A stretch of 64,000 bases of DNA from NCBI GenBank assembly GCA_021613335.1, contig JAJTWR010000365.1, positions 275,001-339,000 on the forward strand, read 5' to 3'. Both the position numbers and the translations under genes were made by a program. The first letter of the stretch is position 1, and each line of letters starts with the position of its first letter. This stretch comes from Whitmania pigra. Taxonomy: Eukaryota > Annelida > Clitellata > Hirudinida > Haemopidae. The notes below the pieces were generated by a model. That model saw only the letters and a program-made list of their open reading frames with translations, did not search any database and was not told where the DNA came from. This document shows, in pieces, positions 22,438 to 35,309 of the stretch.

Positions 22438-24858
22438 ATGGGTCACATCAACTTCAAATTGAGTTTCATAATTTATTTTCTGGTTATTTTATTAATGAAT
22501 TATCATTGTTTGAGTATGCAAGACGGAGATACAAAACCAAATGTCGTGCTTTTTGTGGTCGACGACATGGGCATGGGAGACGTCGGCTGTTTTGGCAATG
22601 ATACCATTAAAACTCCAAACATAGACAGAATAGGAAAAGATGGAGCTATATTGACTCATCATTTGGCAGCCGACGCCTTATGTACACCAAGCAGGGCAGC
22701 TTTTTTAACAGGAAGATATCCAATAAGATCAGGTTGTTTATTGTATTAACATTAAAATTTGTTGTGAATCTAAATAAAAATAGAGAAGTAAATTATTTTA
22801 GGGATGGCATGTAATGCTGATATCATTCCTGTCATACCATTCATTGCTGGCTCTGGAGGTTTACCCAAAGAAGAAACAACAATAGCTGAACTGGCCAGAC
22901 AATCTGGCTACACCACAGCTCTCTTTGGCTAGTTTTATTCATGTTTTAATGCATTTAAAATTCGTATTTAATGTCATCATAATCGAATTTGTAAAACAAC
23001 TTTAAAATAAGATAAAAATTATATAATCAGGCAAATGGCATGAAGGTTTAAGCTGTAGAGAAAAGGATGACTTTTGCCATCATCCCTTAAGTCATGGATT
23101 TGACGTGTTCTATGGATGTCCACTCTCCAATTTAGCTGACTTTGGGCCTGAAGGTGGAGGATTGACAGGATATTCAAATCTGGCCAGCAGACGATCAAAA
23201 TTATTAATACTCATCAGGAACACATCATTAATTGCATTGTTTATTTCCTATTTTCTTTTGAAAAGAAGACTTATTGGATTAAAAGTAATACTTCTTCTCA
23301 ACTCTTTGTGGCTATTGCCTTTGCTTGCACTACTTTGGGCTTTGTGCAACATTAAGATACTCAATGGGGTTATCATGCGGAACTATGATGTGGTGGAACA
23401 GCCGATAAGACTTGAAAATTTCACCCGAAGGATTGTTGCAGAGACCACTTCGTTCATGAAAGATGCACTCTCAAAAGACATGCCTTTTCTGATAGTTGTT
23501 AATTGGTTTCAGGTTGGTAAAAAAGACTTCTTGGTTAAACATTTATATATTAACACCTCAAATTAAGCCATTAAAAAGTAATTGATACTGATTATTACCT
23601 GATTGTATCATCTTTTCATCTAATTATGAATTTTATTTATTAATCAGATAGTTACAAATTTGTCCCCAGGTGCATGTTGTTCTCCAAACATCACAAGAAT
23701 TTTCTGGGCACTCACTTCATGGTCAATATGGGGATAATGTGGAGGAAATGGACTGGGGTGTTGGGGAAGTTTTGAGGGCATTGGAAAGACTCAACCAACT
23801 AGATAACACCTTTGTCTACTTGACATCTGACAATGGTGGATCAACCTTGGAAGATGGTCCAGGTGGTGGTTGCCATGGAGGGTACAATGGCATATTCAGG
23901 GGTAGGAAGATCTTGAAGCTTTTTACTATGCCATTGGTTATTAAACAACATACAAAGGAGTTGATTTGTCAAGATGAATTTAACTATTTTAACAAATTTC
24001 TATAATTGGCCCCACAAAGCATAGATAATTCCTTTTTAACGGGAATAAAAAGGTCAGCCGAATTTACAATCCAACACATCTTTTTGTTTTAAAGGTCAGA
24101 AGGGACACTCCATAATGGATGGTGGCATTAGGGTTCCAGCAGTGGCCATGTGGAAGGACCACATCCAACCAGGAACAGTCATAGATGTCCCAACCAGCCT
24201 GATGGACATTCTGCCAACACTGAGGGAATCTGTCTTTAAAAATCCAGTTGATGAAGATATCATCATCGATGGTGAAAATATTTACCCCATCCTAGCAGGA
24301 GTTAGTCAAAAACCTCCTCATAAGGTTCTCCTCCATTATTGCTGCAGAGAAGTATTGGCTGCCAGATACACACCCCAAGACGGTAAGAATATTTTGTAGG
24401 GTTTTGCTATTGATGATTATTTTCCAAGAAATGTCCACACAATAATCTCTAACATACCATAAAATTCATTTTTGTACATCACAGGTAAAAATGTTTACAA
24501 AGTCTACTTTGCAACTCTCAACTGGATAGAAGGTACGTACGTGTGCCCCGACGGCCCCCTATGCGACTGCAGTTCCTCTTTGATTCGCCAAAACCCTCCC
24601 CTTGTATACAACATAGGGAAAGATCCTTCAGAAAGTGAAGGTCCCATACCCCAATCAGATCCTGCCTTCCATGAAGCATTGCAAGAAGTTGATGTGGTGC
24701 TAAGAAACCACAGAAAAAGTTTGAACATGAAAGGAGGAATGAGAGAAAACCAGATGAATGCTTTAAAATTGTTACCCAGGCCTTGGCTACAGCCATGTTG
24801 TAACTTCCCCTGGTGTCACTGCAATGACCCAGTATATCCAGATCTCAAGGGGAGCTGA
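22438..24858 (+). CDS. Steryl-sulfatase / arylsulfatase-like membrane sulfatase
   Basis: Model: join(22438..22732, 22802..22927, 23031..23512, 23670..23901, 24095..24382, 24485..24858), 598 aa, close to the human steryl-sulfatase length. It hydrolyses sulfate esters in the secretory pathway. Evidence: an N-terminal signal peptide (residues 1-26, IIYFLVILL core); metal-binding [25 protein letters not shown], where the Cys is converted to formylglycine; GKWHEG; SDNGG; GGIRVP. Two adjacent hydrophobic segments in exon 3 ([11 protein letters not shown] and [18 protein letters not shown]) match the membrane hairpin of the STS/ARSD/ARSE subgroup. The Cys-rich C-terminus (CCNFPWCHC) also fits. The intron after 22927 appears to use a GC donor. 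Substrate specificity (steroid or glycan sulfate) cannot be read from sequence. The stop lies 68 bp from the stop of CHCHD1. Confidence 0.9.
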
Positions 24859-24925
24859 ACGTTTCCTTTTCACATTTTTTAAATTTAATCGATAAAACAA
24901 GCAAATCTTTCGATGAAATACAAAT

Positions 24926-25890
24926 TTATTTGCTAGTGTCTTTCTTGGAAAACAACTTCAGCCTAGCGTCTACTTCATCTCTTGGATATCTATTTCCAGC
25001 TCCAGCAGCATATTTGCCTATTTTCTGTTGATGACAGAAAAATTGTAAAAAATCAAATTTTGGTGGAATTGCAGTCATGGATGGTTAACAATATAAAATT
25101 TGATATTAATAATTCTTCTAGAAGTAATTAGATAGTGCCAATTGACATTACCTTGAAATTGTTTTCACAAGCAGTGAATGCTTCGATTTCTTTGCTGCAT
25201 CTTGCCTGCTCATAGCCTGTTTTCTTGAGGCAAGTAAGCATCAACGACATTTCTTGAATGCAGGGTGGATCTGCAATGAAAATCCATCATCTTGTAACAA
25301 CCTTTCAAGACAGTGAAATCACAAGCATCTAAGAAAAATAAATACCACCATTACCCAACAAAAAACATAACATTCAAATATGACATGTTACATTCCAAAT
25401 TGAAGAGCAGTACCAAAAACAGCAGAAAGTCACAATAAAATGCAAGATAATGACAACTTAATTGAGCAGTACCGAATTCATTCTGAAAGTAGAATATTTC
25501 AAAATATCATGAGTAATAGCGTAGATGTTATTAACAAATACATCAAGATAGTGGTAGGTCGCCTGCATGGGAGTTATTAGGTACTCCTTAGAGTTATTTT
25601 AAGTTTTAAGAGGAAGTCAATGTATTCTAAAGTGCAACTGATAGCAATTTATACAAAAAATCCGACGCAGGAGGCGGTATTTACCATAAATGCATGTATG
25701 GCAATTATTTTCTTTGAATAAAAGTCAATTGAAAGTTACTTCTTTGTCTTTCGCTCTTTCCCGATACTTCATCTTTAACGGCTGCTGGCAAAAGTTGTTT
25801 GAAAGGAAAATTCGGAACAGTCCTGCATTTCTTTTTAATAGGAGTTTGATCAATCGCACCCAAACCCGACAAAAATTTCGTTAGCTTCAT
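24926..25890 (-). CDS. CHCHD1: CHCHD1 / mitochondrial small ribosomal subunit protein mS37
   Basis: Model: complement(join(24926..25024, 25152..25270, 25740..25890)), 122 aa (human 118). It is a structural protein of the mitochondrial small ribosomal subunit, imported through the Mia40 oxidative route for twin CX9C proteins. Exon 2 shows the CHCH fold: CIQEMSLMLTC and CSKEIEAFTAC, two CX9C motifs; the first aligns with CITEMSVMMAC of human CHCHD1. The N-terminus is short, basic and free of acidic residues in its first 15 positions, as expected. It is tail-to-tail with the sulfatase gene and head-to-head with the MICAL-like gene, about 500 bp apart. Confidence 0.85.
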
Positions 25891-26387
25891 TCTCAGATAA
25901 TGACAGTAACCTTCAGCAACTATATGTCGCCCAATAGTTTGTTTACCAAAGTATTAGCTGAAGATGCAGGTCATACGGAATTAAGGATATGAAATTAATT
26001 TGACGTAAATAAAATTTAAAATGCATGTATATATATAAACGGCATTTAACAAAATTAATGTGTTTATTTACAGTGTGTGCATTGTGTGTGATAGTACATG
26101 CGTATGTATCATATTATTCTTTATAATAAGGTATTAGTCATGCATAGAATATATGATTAATTTAAACTAGTGTTTGATTTATAAATGACCAATTTTAATT
26201 CTGTATTTTGCAGAAGTTAGCTTAACTGGCAGACGACTTGTTTACTTTTGTGAAAAACATCGCGCATATCTGAATAACGAGAAAAGCCGAAAAAATGATC
26301 TACTATAAGATGAAAAAATCTATTTTAGTGGTTATGTTTGGCATTTAGTGTAACTTGTTTATCTACAAAACTATAAACCTTATTAAA
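25891..26387. promoter_or_regulatory. Bidirectional promoter region, CHCHD1 / MICAL-like
   Basis: A 497-bp spacer separates two divergent start codons. It must contain the 5'-UTRs and probably a shared promoter. No TATA box or factor site can be asserted with confidence. Confidence 0.4.
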
Positions 26388-29300
26388 ATGACCTCAAAAG
26401 TGGTGGCTCTCCAAGCGTGGTGTAAACATCAGTGCCAGGGATATAAGGATGTTGAAATAACAAACATGACCACCTCTTGGAGAAGTGGATTGGCTTTTTG
26501 TGCTATTATACACAGATATCATCCGGAATTGATGTTAGAACGTTATTACCTTTTACTTGTTATTACTTATAACAGGTCACATTCTCTTTTGTAGAGATTA
26601 CGATTCTCTTGACAAAGAAAATATTTATGAAAATAACAAGCTGGTATTTATTAGTACTTATTTCTTCAATTTATTTTCAAGATAAATTACTCTTGAAATT
26701 GATAAGCCTAAAATTTTACAAAGGATTGCAAGGAGTAACTACGATATAGTTATTATGTAGTACTTAACCAGTGGAAATGAGATTTGGCTGGTTAGAGATA
26801 ACATGATTATAGTATCACATCACTATATGAATGTCCTACTAATTTCACTATGTCAATAATATTTTGCAGCAGCTTATTGAAGTTGTTGATCTTCAATCTT
26901 TTCTGCTAAAGCAAGTTTTTTTAATTTGATTTCTACAATTCAGGCTTTCGATGTAGCAGCCACTTTGGGCATATCTCCCTTTCTAGATCCTGAAGATATG
27001 GTTGCCCTAAAGGTGCCAGACAAGCTGTCAATTTTAACATATGTCTCTCAATACTACAGTGTGTTTGGGAAACAGAAACGTAAGTTAAATTATTTACTTC
27101 TGCATTGATTTGTCATTGGACTATTTTCAAATATGACAAATCTATTTCTACTTTATTGATTTTATAATATTATGTTGTATCTTGAGTCAATGCTATCTAT
27201 ATTTTTTTTAATTTTGACACACTTGCATATACAATTATTTTAATATATTGACAGCATAATTATATTAGTAATTTTTCAAATCTAGCTAGGAATTGCCATA
27301 ATAAATAAATGCATGTGGGCATATTTTTTGCAGCTAGGAAATCCGATCAAGTGCTGTCAGTCAAAAGACCAGCAGACGAATCTCTGGATACAAAATCTGA
27401 AGGAATCAAAAAGAAGAAGGATCATGCACCGATAAAAGACGTTTGTCTGATTAACAATTATTTAACTAGTTATTTGTGCTGGAGATGCTGCTTGCTTCAA
27501 GATTGCTTGAATTTATTTATATGAAGTAACTGCTGTATTACCCTAAATATTCTAAAATGTAGTATTCAGTTTAGGTTTATACAATGTAGTGTTCAATATC
27601 ATTTCATGCTTACTCATAGGACGATACATTTAAGTGATGCTTTTGAACCTGATAAATATGTTTTATTACAAAATCATCAGAAGTTTATAAAAATAGTATC
27701 ACTCTTCTTGAGATTGTATTAATCATTTAATTTAGCAGAGTAAAGGCAGCACTAGAACTTTTGTTTCGTCCGAAGATATTTGTCACATCTGCAAGGCGAA
27801 GGTCTTCTTGATAGAACGTCATTTCGATAGCAACCATCTCTATCATCGTTCGTGCTTTAGAAGCTTGCGGACGTCTGAGCTCGAATCCGGCGGTAACCAG
27901 AACGTAGTCGAACCTCGAGTTTCCGACTCGGAATCCATAAAAACCGAAACGAAGACAAAAGAAACAGAGAAATTGGAAAAGAATGATCAACAAAAGCAAC
28001 AAGAAAATAAAATTCTCAAGACGGTGAAATTCATAAACTTGATCCCAAAGAATGAAGAGAGTGCAAAATCAAAGTCTGAAACAAAGGAAGAATCACCAGT
28101 GAAAGTATCAAGGTCTAAATTGAATGATGACATCAGAGCTGATGAAAAGTTTCCTAATGAAAGAATAACCCTTGCGGCTGATGAGAACCTCAGTTCTCAC
28201 AATGACATTCCAAAAGATTTTCAAAAGCCTTTAGTTGCTCATAGGTCTGACAGTGATGTTTCAAAAGACACAAACCTGAAAGAGAACTTAAGATTGGATA
28301 AAAAAGTTTTGAAAGAAATAACGAAGCCAATGCTTCTTGGCAACACCCATAACAAGATTAAAAATGATTTAACGAAGTTTTATGAAAACAAGTCTTTGAA
28401 AGTGGAGGAGGAAGCTGGCTCCAATAACAAGACTCCCGAAGTGTCTAAGTCTATAGTTTTTGAAATTGGTGTCTCAAAAGAAAGCAAAATTCCAGAGGAA
28501 TACATATCAAAGCCTAGAACAATCGAAACAGAAAACAAACTCCCAAAAGACGCACCAGAGACTACAAGGAATGCAGACATTGAATCGGACGATCAAGTTC
28601 CCATTCAGGTTTCAATCTCCGATGGAAACAAAAATTCGTGCAACTTGAAGAATGCTCTTCTTGAGAATCCTGAACTTCATGCCAATGAACATAATTTGTA
28701 CCAAACAGTAGTGATAACCTCTTCTCATCCAGTTGCATATAGCACCAACATAGTTCTTCCAGCTCTTTCGTCTTACTCCGACACGCTATTGTCGTTAAAT
28801 AGACCTCAAGAGGGCAAGCTGAATGAAGTGGTTCTGAAGAACTTCAAACAGGAGAAAGTGATGAGCAGTGAAGTGAGACCCATTCCACCTCAGATCATGG
28901 ATGCCAATACAAACAACAAACTATTCGACCAAGTCCCGATCACTAGATCGAGCAATAAAATGGCAAGCTCGGACGACTTGAGCTCCAGTGGATCCGATTC
29001 CACGGTCAAGCTGGGCAGGGATAGTCGTCTCTCCGTAATAGACCACATGGTTGAAGGGGGCGACTCCCACAGGCTCTCGATGTCAGTCATGTGCATAGAC
29101 AATACATTGAATACGAATACGAAAGGAAAATCAATTCAGTTTCAGGATTCAATTATTGGCGACACGGTCATAACATCGTCACCATCTGAATTTCCTTTCA
29201 AATCGAGGCCTGTCTCGATAATTTCTAAAGCAAGTACAATATCATCCGTATTGAATCATAATTTTACAGTAAAGACAGCCACAACAGAGCCAGAGAGAAC

Positions 29301-31789
29301 GTCAAGAAACGCCAGACCTTACGGCAGCTCTGAGATGTCAGGGCAAAAACTTCCGGCAACAAGAAGCATTGCAGAGTCGAGTAAGCCTTCGAGCTCTGTT
29401 GGAGAGATCTCCATTGCGAGGGAACGCATGCCAAGCAGAACTTCCCCCCAAGTTCCTCCCCGTGGTTTATCCATTTACACAGCCAATGATCACTTGTGCC
29501 TCGAAAGTTCTGTCACTGAAACTTACCCTCAGAAGAAACCCGTTAAATTAAAACACTTGGCGAATGATGACATTTTGCATGAAAAGATTGGTGATGTGCC
29601 CATTCCAAAACCTCGAATCAAGAAGGATGTAAGGTATTCGACAGGAGGAGATGCATTCAAGTTGCTTCCCGAGGGAATTTCCTCACCGACGGAACAAAGG
29701 AGAGCCCCGGTCAATCCGCTTCCTAGACACAAATCATTCCTCGTGTCCAAAAAATCCAAATCTCCTCCTCCGAGACCTCCACTTCCTGTATCCGTTCATG
29801 CGACTTCATCATCAACATCACTGCCCTCAATCCTTAAAGTTCATCCATGGCCCTTGGGTCACAATGCTAAACCTCTCAGGGTTGCTCCTGTAAAACCTCC
29901 TCGTTCCCATTCCCCCGAAAAACATCCAGATCTATCTTCTCCGAGGAACACGAACTTAGGGAGCAGAGACTACAAGCCCCATCAAGTGGTCTGCAGCACA
30001 TTCCCAACTGACTTCCATCCCCTGGCCACTCCTCCTAATCGACCGCCCCCTAGACCTTCCGAGCCCCCGTCTAAAAAGAAGATCTTGCCTCAGTCCAAGT
30101 TCTATTTTGAGTCCGTTTCCTTTGATGAGCTGGAACCTGAGTCTCTTTTCGTGCCCGTAACTTGCAAATCCGACGTGAGTTCTGAGCTCTGGTTGGATTT
30201 GTGTTTGCAATAAAGATAAAATAAGCCATGTTAATACATTCATTTCATTTTTGTCGAAAGATCAATACTTTCCCAATTTTGCAAGGACAGGTTGAGAAGA
30301 ATGAAATATACAAGAAGTTGAGGATGATTGATGAGAAATTAAAGAAAATTGAAACGGAAGGGAGGATCTTGGAGCAAGTCATTAGGAGCGGTTAGTAAAT
30401 TAACTTGCAGAGTGAAAGGGGCAGTTAACCTGAAAGGGACTTTAAATGATTGTGGGGAATGAAGAATTGTTGCTACATGTGTCGATCGCATCACTGTTGA
30501 ATGCGACTCGTGGTCGATGTCTGAACATAGCCTACAATCAGCAGTGGTTAGTCATCAATTCACTTTTCATTGCCAGACAACCCTGACTCACTGTCCGATG
30601 TCAATATGGTCCTATGGTTTAACATGATAAATGACAGGAATGAACTTGTGAGGGATGAGACCGACCTGCGTTACAGGTGAGCATCCAGACAATCTATCCA
30701 TCAGTCACCTGGCCACCCATCCATGGACCCTCTCAAGCATCCATCTGCTCATGCCATTCAATTCAATAATTAACCATTACTAACTTATTTCATTAACTTA
30801 TACATTTGACTTCTAGTGTTAACAGTAACTTTGGACGGTATTTCGGACCTATGTAACCTAGACACAACAAATAGGCAATGGCTCTTATAATGCTCTTATA
30901 ATGCACATATTATTATTATTAACAGCTAATTGTCTTCTTGAACTTCTTATATCCCCTTCCAATCATTTTGCTCTTTTATTTAAACTTCTTGATTCCTCTA
31001 TTCAGTTAGCTATTCATCCTGCCATCCTATGATTCAGGCTATCTTTATGCATTCATCCATTTTCCTTAATTCTAGTTGACAAATCTCTTATTCATTCATT
31101 CGTTTGTTCATCCATCTATTCATTAATTAACAGTTTAGTGGTATATTCATTCATTCACAGTTTAGCGGTTCATTCATTTGTTCATTCATTCAGCCTTTCC
31201 TGGCTTATTCCTAAATTAGAAGCTACATTATTTCAATGCATGCTTCTTGAACGAATCAGCAGTGGTCCTTGCACAATGGGCTTTCAGGAAGGCACATTTT
31301 AAAAGCCCATGTGGAATGCATGAATCACTTAGCAATTGCTAGGTTTTTGAATCACCATGCTATTGTTATCATTACCACATGATACGTATTTTACTAACTT
31401 TTATGTTGTCGTTTTATTATTTCTGCATACAAAGATAATCAAAGTATTATTTTGTCACATTATGTTTGTTTACATATTTTATGATGCTCACAGTTACCAT
31501 TATTAACATTTTCCCTTGATCAAACCTTCCTATGTTGTTGGTTTGTATTGTTGTTAAACAATAATTATTATTATTATAATAACAATTATTAGCTGTATTA
31601 TTATTATTACTATTAATCACAGATGCCAGCAACTGGATTTGGAGAAAGAACAGGCAAACATTGAGGCACAACTGAGGACCCTGATGATGATACCTGGTAA
31701 CATTTATTTTATTTGTCATGGATTTTCTAAAACTAAACATTCAGATCTCTCATTGTTTTTAATTTTTAATGAAAACAAGCATATTATTT

Positions 31790-31831
<42 letters not shown>

Positions 31832-33021
31832 TAATAATAATAATAATAAAATAATAATAATAATAATGTATGTGAATGTTATCTAGTTATGTTTACAATA
31901 CCAGAAGTAAGAATATGACATGATATGCTCTCAGAAAATAACATTTTTGAGTTGACACATGATACTTTTGTTTGCCTTATTTAGTTTTATTAAATAGTTT
32001 TGTTGGCATTTACATGAGATTTCAAAGGATTTGAAAGTTTTATTTATGGCTTTTAATGAATGATACTAAGAAGAGCTTGAAATTCCTGTTTGATTTTGAA
32101 TGCGTGGTTTTGTGCCCAGGCGACTTATTGCATTGCTTTAGTAACAAGTACTTTTACACCGTCATTTTATTACTTACATGCTTTATTGAGACAAAAAACA
32201 AACAACAAAACTCCTATCAGAATCCCTGCAATGGTTGAATGTTTGTTAAATTCACATCAACAACTTGTATCGACAAGCACTTGTACCCAACAGAGAAAGA
32301 AAAGAATTCATCTCAAAGACGCAAAGAGGACCAACTCATCAAGAAACTTCTGGACATTGTTGGAAAGAGAAGTAGTATCGTCGATAGTCAGGAAAATGAT
32401 AGACTCAGGTGATAATTGTCAGACTCATTTGTTGCAAAGTTTTTTGTGTTTATTTGTATAGCGTCATAAGCATAAGCGACAGGGCGTTCAACCACTTGTA
32501 TAACGGCGCATTCAAGGGGTGCTTTGTGTGCAAGCCGTGAACATGACACGTAACGACTGTTGCTTTTACCGTCATTCACAGGCATGCCACCCTCCGAGCC
32601 ATCTTGCTTTATTACAAATGTCTTAGAAAGTGGAGACCAGCCTTTCGATGAACATTCTAATGAATTTAATTTAATTTACCTTTTATTGTGAGTCATCTTG
32701 ACCAACTCAACTGATGTTCTATTAACATGAAATTATTAAATTTTAATAATACAAAGTTATTAAATATTATTAACACAAAGTTATTACATATTATTAACAC
32801 AAGGTTACTAAAATATTACTAACACAAACTTTAGAGGGACATTAAGTATTACTGAGATGTAAACACAGTAATATTTAAGAAGCAATCGCACACTTTTGTC
32901 GCAAATCTGCAAAGCATCTTAGTTTTCGGTTGAACTTGTTTGAATTCTTCAAAGGTATTTGATGGAGGACGAGGCACTGAAGAAGAAGAGAGAGTCATCA
33001 CTAGGTACCTCCTCATTTTGA
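26388..33021 (+). CDS. MICALL: MICAL-like protein (CH, half LIM, bMERB)
   Basis: Model: join(26388..26533, 26595..26643, 26944..27079, 27334..27440, 27736..30174, 30291..30390, 30577..30676, 31623..31696, 32294..32408, 32955..33021), 1110 aa. MICAL-L proteins link Rab8/Rab10/Rab13 on recycling endosomes to actin and EHD proteins. Domains: calponin-homology 1-110 ([37 protein letters not shown]); LIM start at about 158-184 (CHIC ... HRSC); a long disordered middle with proline-rich SPPPRPPLP and [11 protein letters not shown]-terminal coiled bMERB Rab-binding domain over the last five exons ([52 protein letters not shown]). No monooxygenase domain precedes the CH domain, which separates it from MICAL1-3. 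The second LIM zinc finger lacks its Cys ligands. The acceptor before the big exon is ambiguous by 3 nt (27736 or 27739). CHCHD1 lies head-to-head upstream. Confidence 0.87.
31790..31867 (+). repeat. (AAT)n microsatellite
   Basis: About 25 AAT/ATA units with two A insertions, in an intron of the MICAL-like gene. Confidence 0.9.
32445..32607 (-). mobile_element. tRNA-derived SINE copy (family shared with 60070)
   Basis: Read on the minus strand it runs GCAAGATGGCTCGGAGGGT ... GACGGTAAAAGCAACA ... AAAGCACCCCTTGAATGCG ... GCTATACAAATAA, and matches the element at 60070-60215 along its length. The head has an A-box-like TGGCTCGGAGGG. The B-box region (TGTTCACGGC) has decayed. About 40 bases near the tail are extra relative to the other copy. 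It lies in an intron of the MICAL-like gene. Confidence 0.7.
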
Positions 33022-34314
33022 GGCAATGTCTTGTAATGATAGGTAATTGTTAAATTGGATTTTATTGAAGGAGAGAAAAAGAAATAAATGAAAAGAAAGG
33101 CAAAAGAATGCAACTGGACCATGCCTTGACAAACAAGAATTGTTTTGTATGCAGAACACAATTCACTTTTACTTTCCATAATTTTTTTATTTATATTTCT
33201 TGATTTTGTATTTTATCAAAGCTTGGATGTGCCTTTGCCACATTCCAAATTTATATAATTTGTGGTGCTCTTGCATGCCTTATACTTTTTGCCTAGCTTT
33301 TTTTCTTTTCATCTGTGCTACAGCAAATGCCTTACATTCCAGGATTATTATAATTTTTGATAAAAATAACAACATGAGTGATGTCGAGTTCATCTTCATC
33401 TCAGCAAAACATCCATTTACAATTGCCATGAGACAAATACCTAAATCTGTAGTAGTAGTAGTAAAAGAAAGTATTCGTCACATCTTGCTGTCAACATAAC
33501 ATTCAACATTACAATGTTAGCATCAATTAGCACCAACTTTTGCCTATTTCCTTTCTATCTTCCATTAAACTCGACCTGTTTTGGACTTCAGCTTTTGAGG
33601 GCTTGCATGCACATTTGAGCCAATTCTTTTAAGATTTGAGTTTATTCAAGAGTTCATTTGTAGCTGTCCGACGTTTATTACTTTTTGATGCTGCTGTCAT
33701 GTCAATTGCATTCATTACAACAATGAATTTTTTTTGCTGTTTTTAGCCCATATCAATCATATTGTTATTTCTTTGTTCGTATTCTTTCAATTAAACAATT
33801 TGCTAAGAGACAATCTATATCTTTAGGTTAAAGAAATGATTTTATTTCATGCCCAATTATATATGAATTGATCGAAGGAATTAATAATTTTGCAAAGTGA
33901 ATAGATTACAACTAATCACATGAATAAATAATGTCATAGTGATCGTCATCATTCTTGTTGTTGATAGCCAACAGACTAGAATCTTCTTCAGAAATGCTTT
34001 AGATTTCAAGTGATCTCTGAAACCCTTGAAATAAATAAAGAAGTTGGTGAGTCATGACATCATTGCAGAATCATTCAACAACTGTCTAATTTGAAAGCAT
34101 ATCTTGCAAGGATGATAGGGATATTAAGGCAGGTGATAGTAGTGTTAAGTAATAACTAGGATGGTACAACCGATGAGGTCTGACTCTTTTTGGTTAGAAA
34201 TATGTTGAGGCTAAAACGTTTAAAATCTAAATTATATGAACCAATGTATAAACTTTTAAGAACTGTTATAGAAATCTTCGACAAGAAAACCAAATATTTC
34301 AACTCACAGCTTTT
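33022..34314. other. 3' intergenic region between MICAL-like gene and the VWD protein gene
   Basis: The two genes converge. The stretch is AT-rich and probably contains both 3'-UTRs. No coding exon, RNA gene or identifiable element was recognised. Confidence 0.4.
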
Positions 34315-35309
34315 CTATCCCCAAACATCTGCTACACAAGGTAGACAGTGGCAGTGAGAGAATGTATCCAGCTTGATCTTCATACGACCGTAACTCTTAC
34401 TGCAGTCCAATTCATGAGCTTCCTCACTATTTTTCACTCCCACACAGCAGAGACATTCATTCTTTGCGTTCCAGCCTTCCAGAACTTTCATGCTTGCTTC
34501 CACTACCTTTCCATCAGCATTTCTGACGTAGGGCAAGCTCATTCCGGGGCAGGATCCAGCGCAGTAGGTCATGTTTACCTTGTTCTTGGTCTTGCAAAGG
34601 TTACCATTTTCATGAACTTCTAATTGCACAAAGGTGGTCTTCAAGGAGCACTTTTCCACTTTTGGAGGAGCTGTAATTTTTATGAAATTGTAATGCTTAG
34701 AAGTGGAGGGCTAAAATGTGAAAAATCCAAGCAAGAAAATGTTACGTGGCAGGGAGATGCACTTGCAACAAACTCCAGGAATATTGGTGACCTTGATCTG
34801 GTCCTACAGTATGAGCAAATTATAATGTAGGCAATATATCTCATTAAGAATTAATATAAATCATATGCACCTGTCTGCAGCTGCAAATAGAAGACAGGTT
34901 CTTTGTTATCTTTTCTCCATCCACACACTTGTGGACGAGGCAAGAGTTCACAGTATCCGGCCATTCGGAGCTTTTATTCTTTATTAAGACAGCAGTCAAT
35001 TATCAAAGTATGATTAGTCGTATTAATAATTGACAAGTTATTGCCTTGGATCATAATTGGACCAGGTAAATTCAATATTAATAATAGTAATAATAATTGA
35101 ACATAATACTCATAACATCTATTCTTTAATTAACATCAATAGAGCTCCAATAATAAAATTCCAAAGTTATCTAACCCTTATGTTGTGATACATAAATGTA
35201 TTTTATGGTTCATAGAAATAGTAAGCAGCCTTTAAATAAATAATTACAATTATCGAACAACAATCAACCTTGCATGTGAAGTGTCCATTGGGTTGACAAA
35301 TACTGAAAC
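34315..35309 (-). other. VWC and C-terminal cystine-knot exons of the VWD protein
   Basis: The last exon (about 34315-34672) encodes a CTCK domain: [31 protein letters not shown] and the closing HCHCLPC. In mucins and von Willebrand factor this domain makes the C-terminal disulfide dimer. The exons before it (34746-34807, 34871-34984, 35272-35309) form a VWC module, with [22 protein letters not shown] and PGVCCKC. Confidence 0.85.

Noticed and set aside
27800..27865. Cryptic 61-nt intron (GTCTTC to TTTAG) that would remove the odd LIM segment
   Set aside because: It would delete a perfectly conserved zinc finger, has a weak donor and would not restore the second finger.
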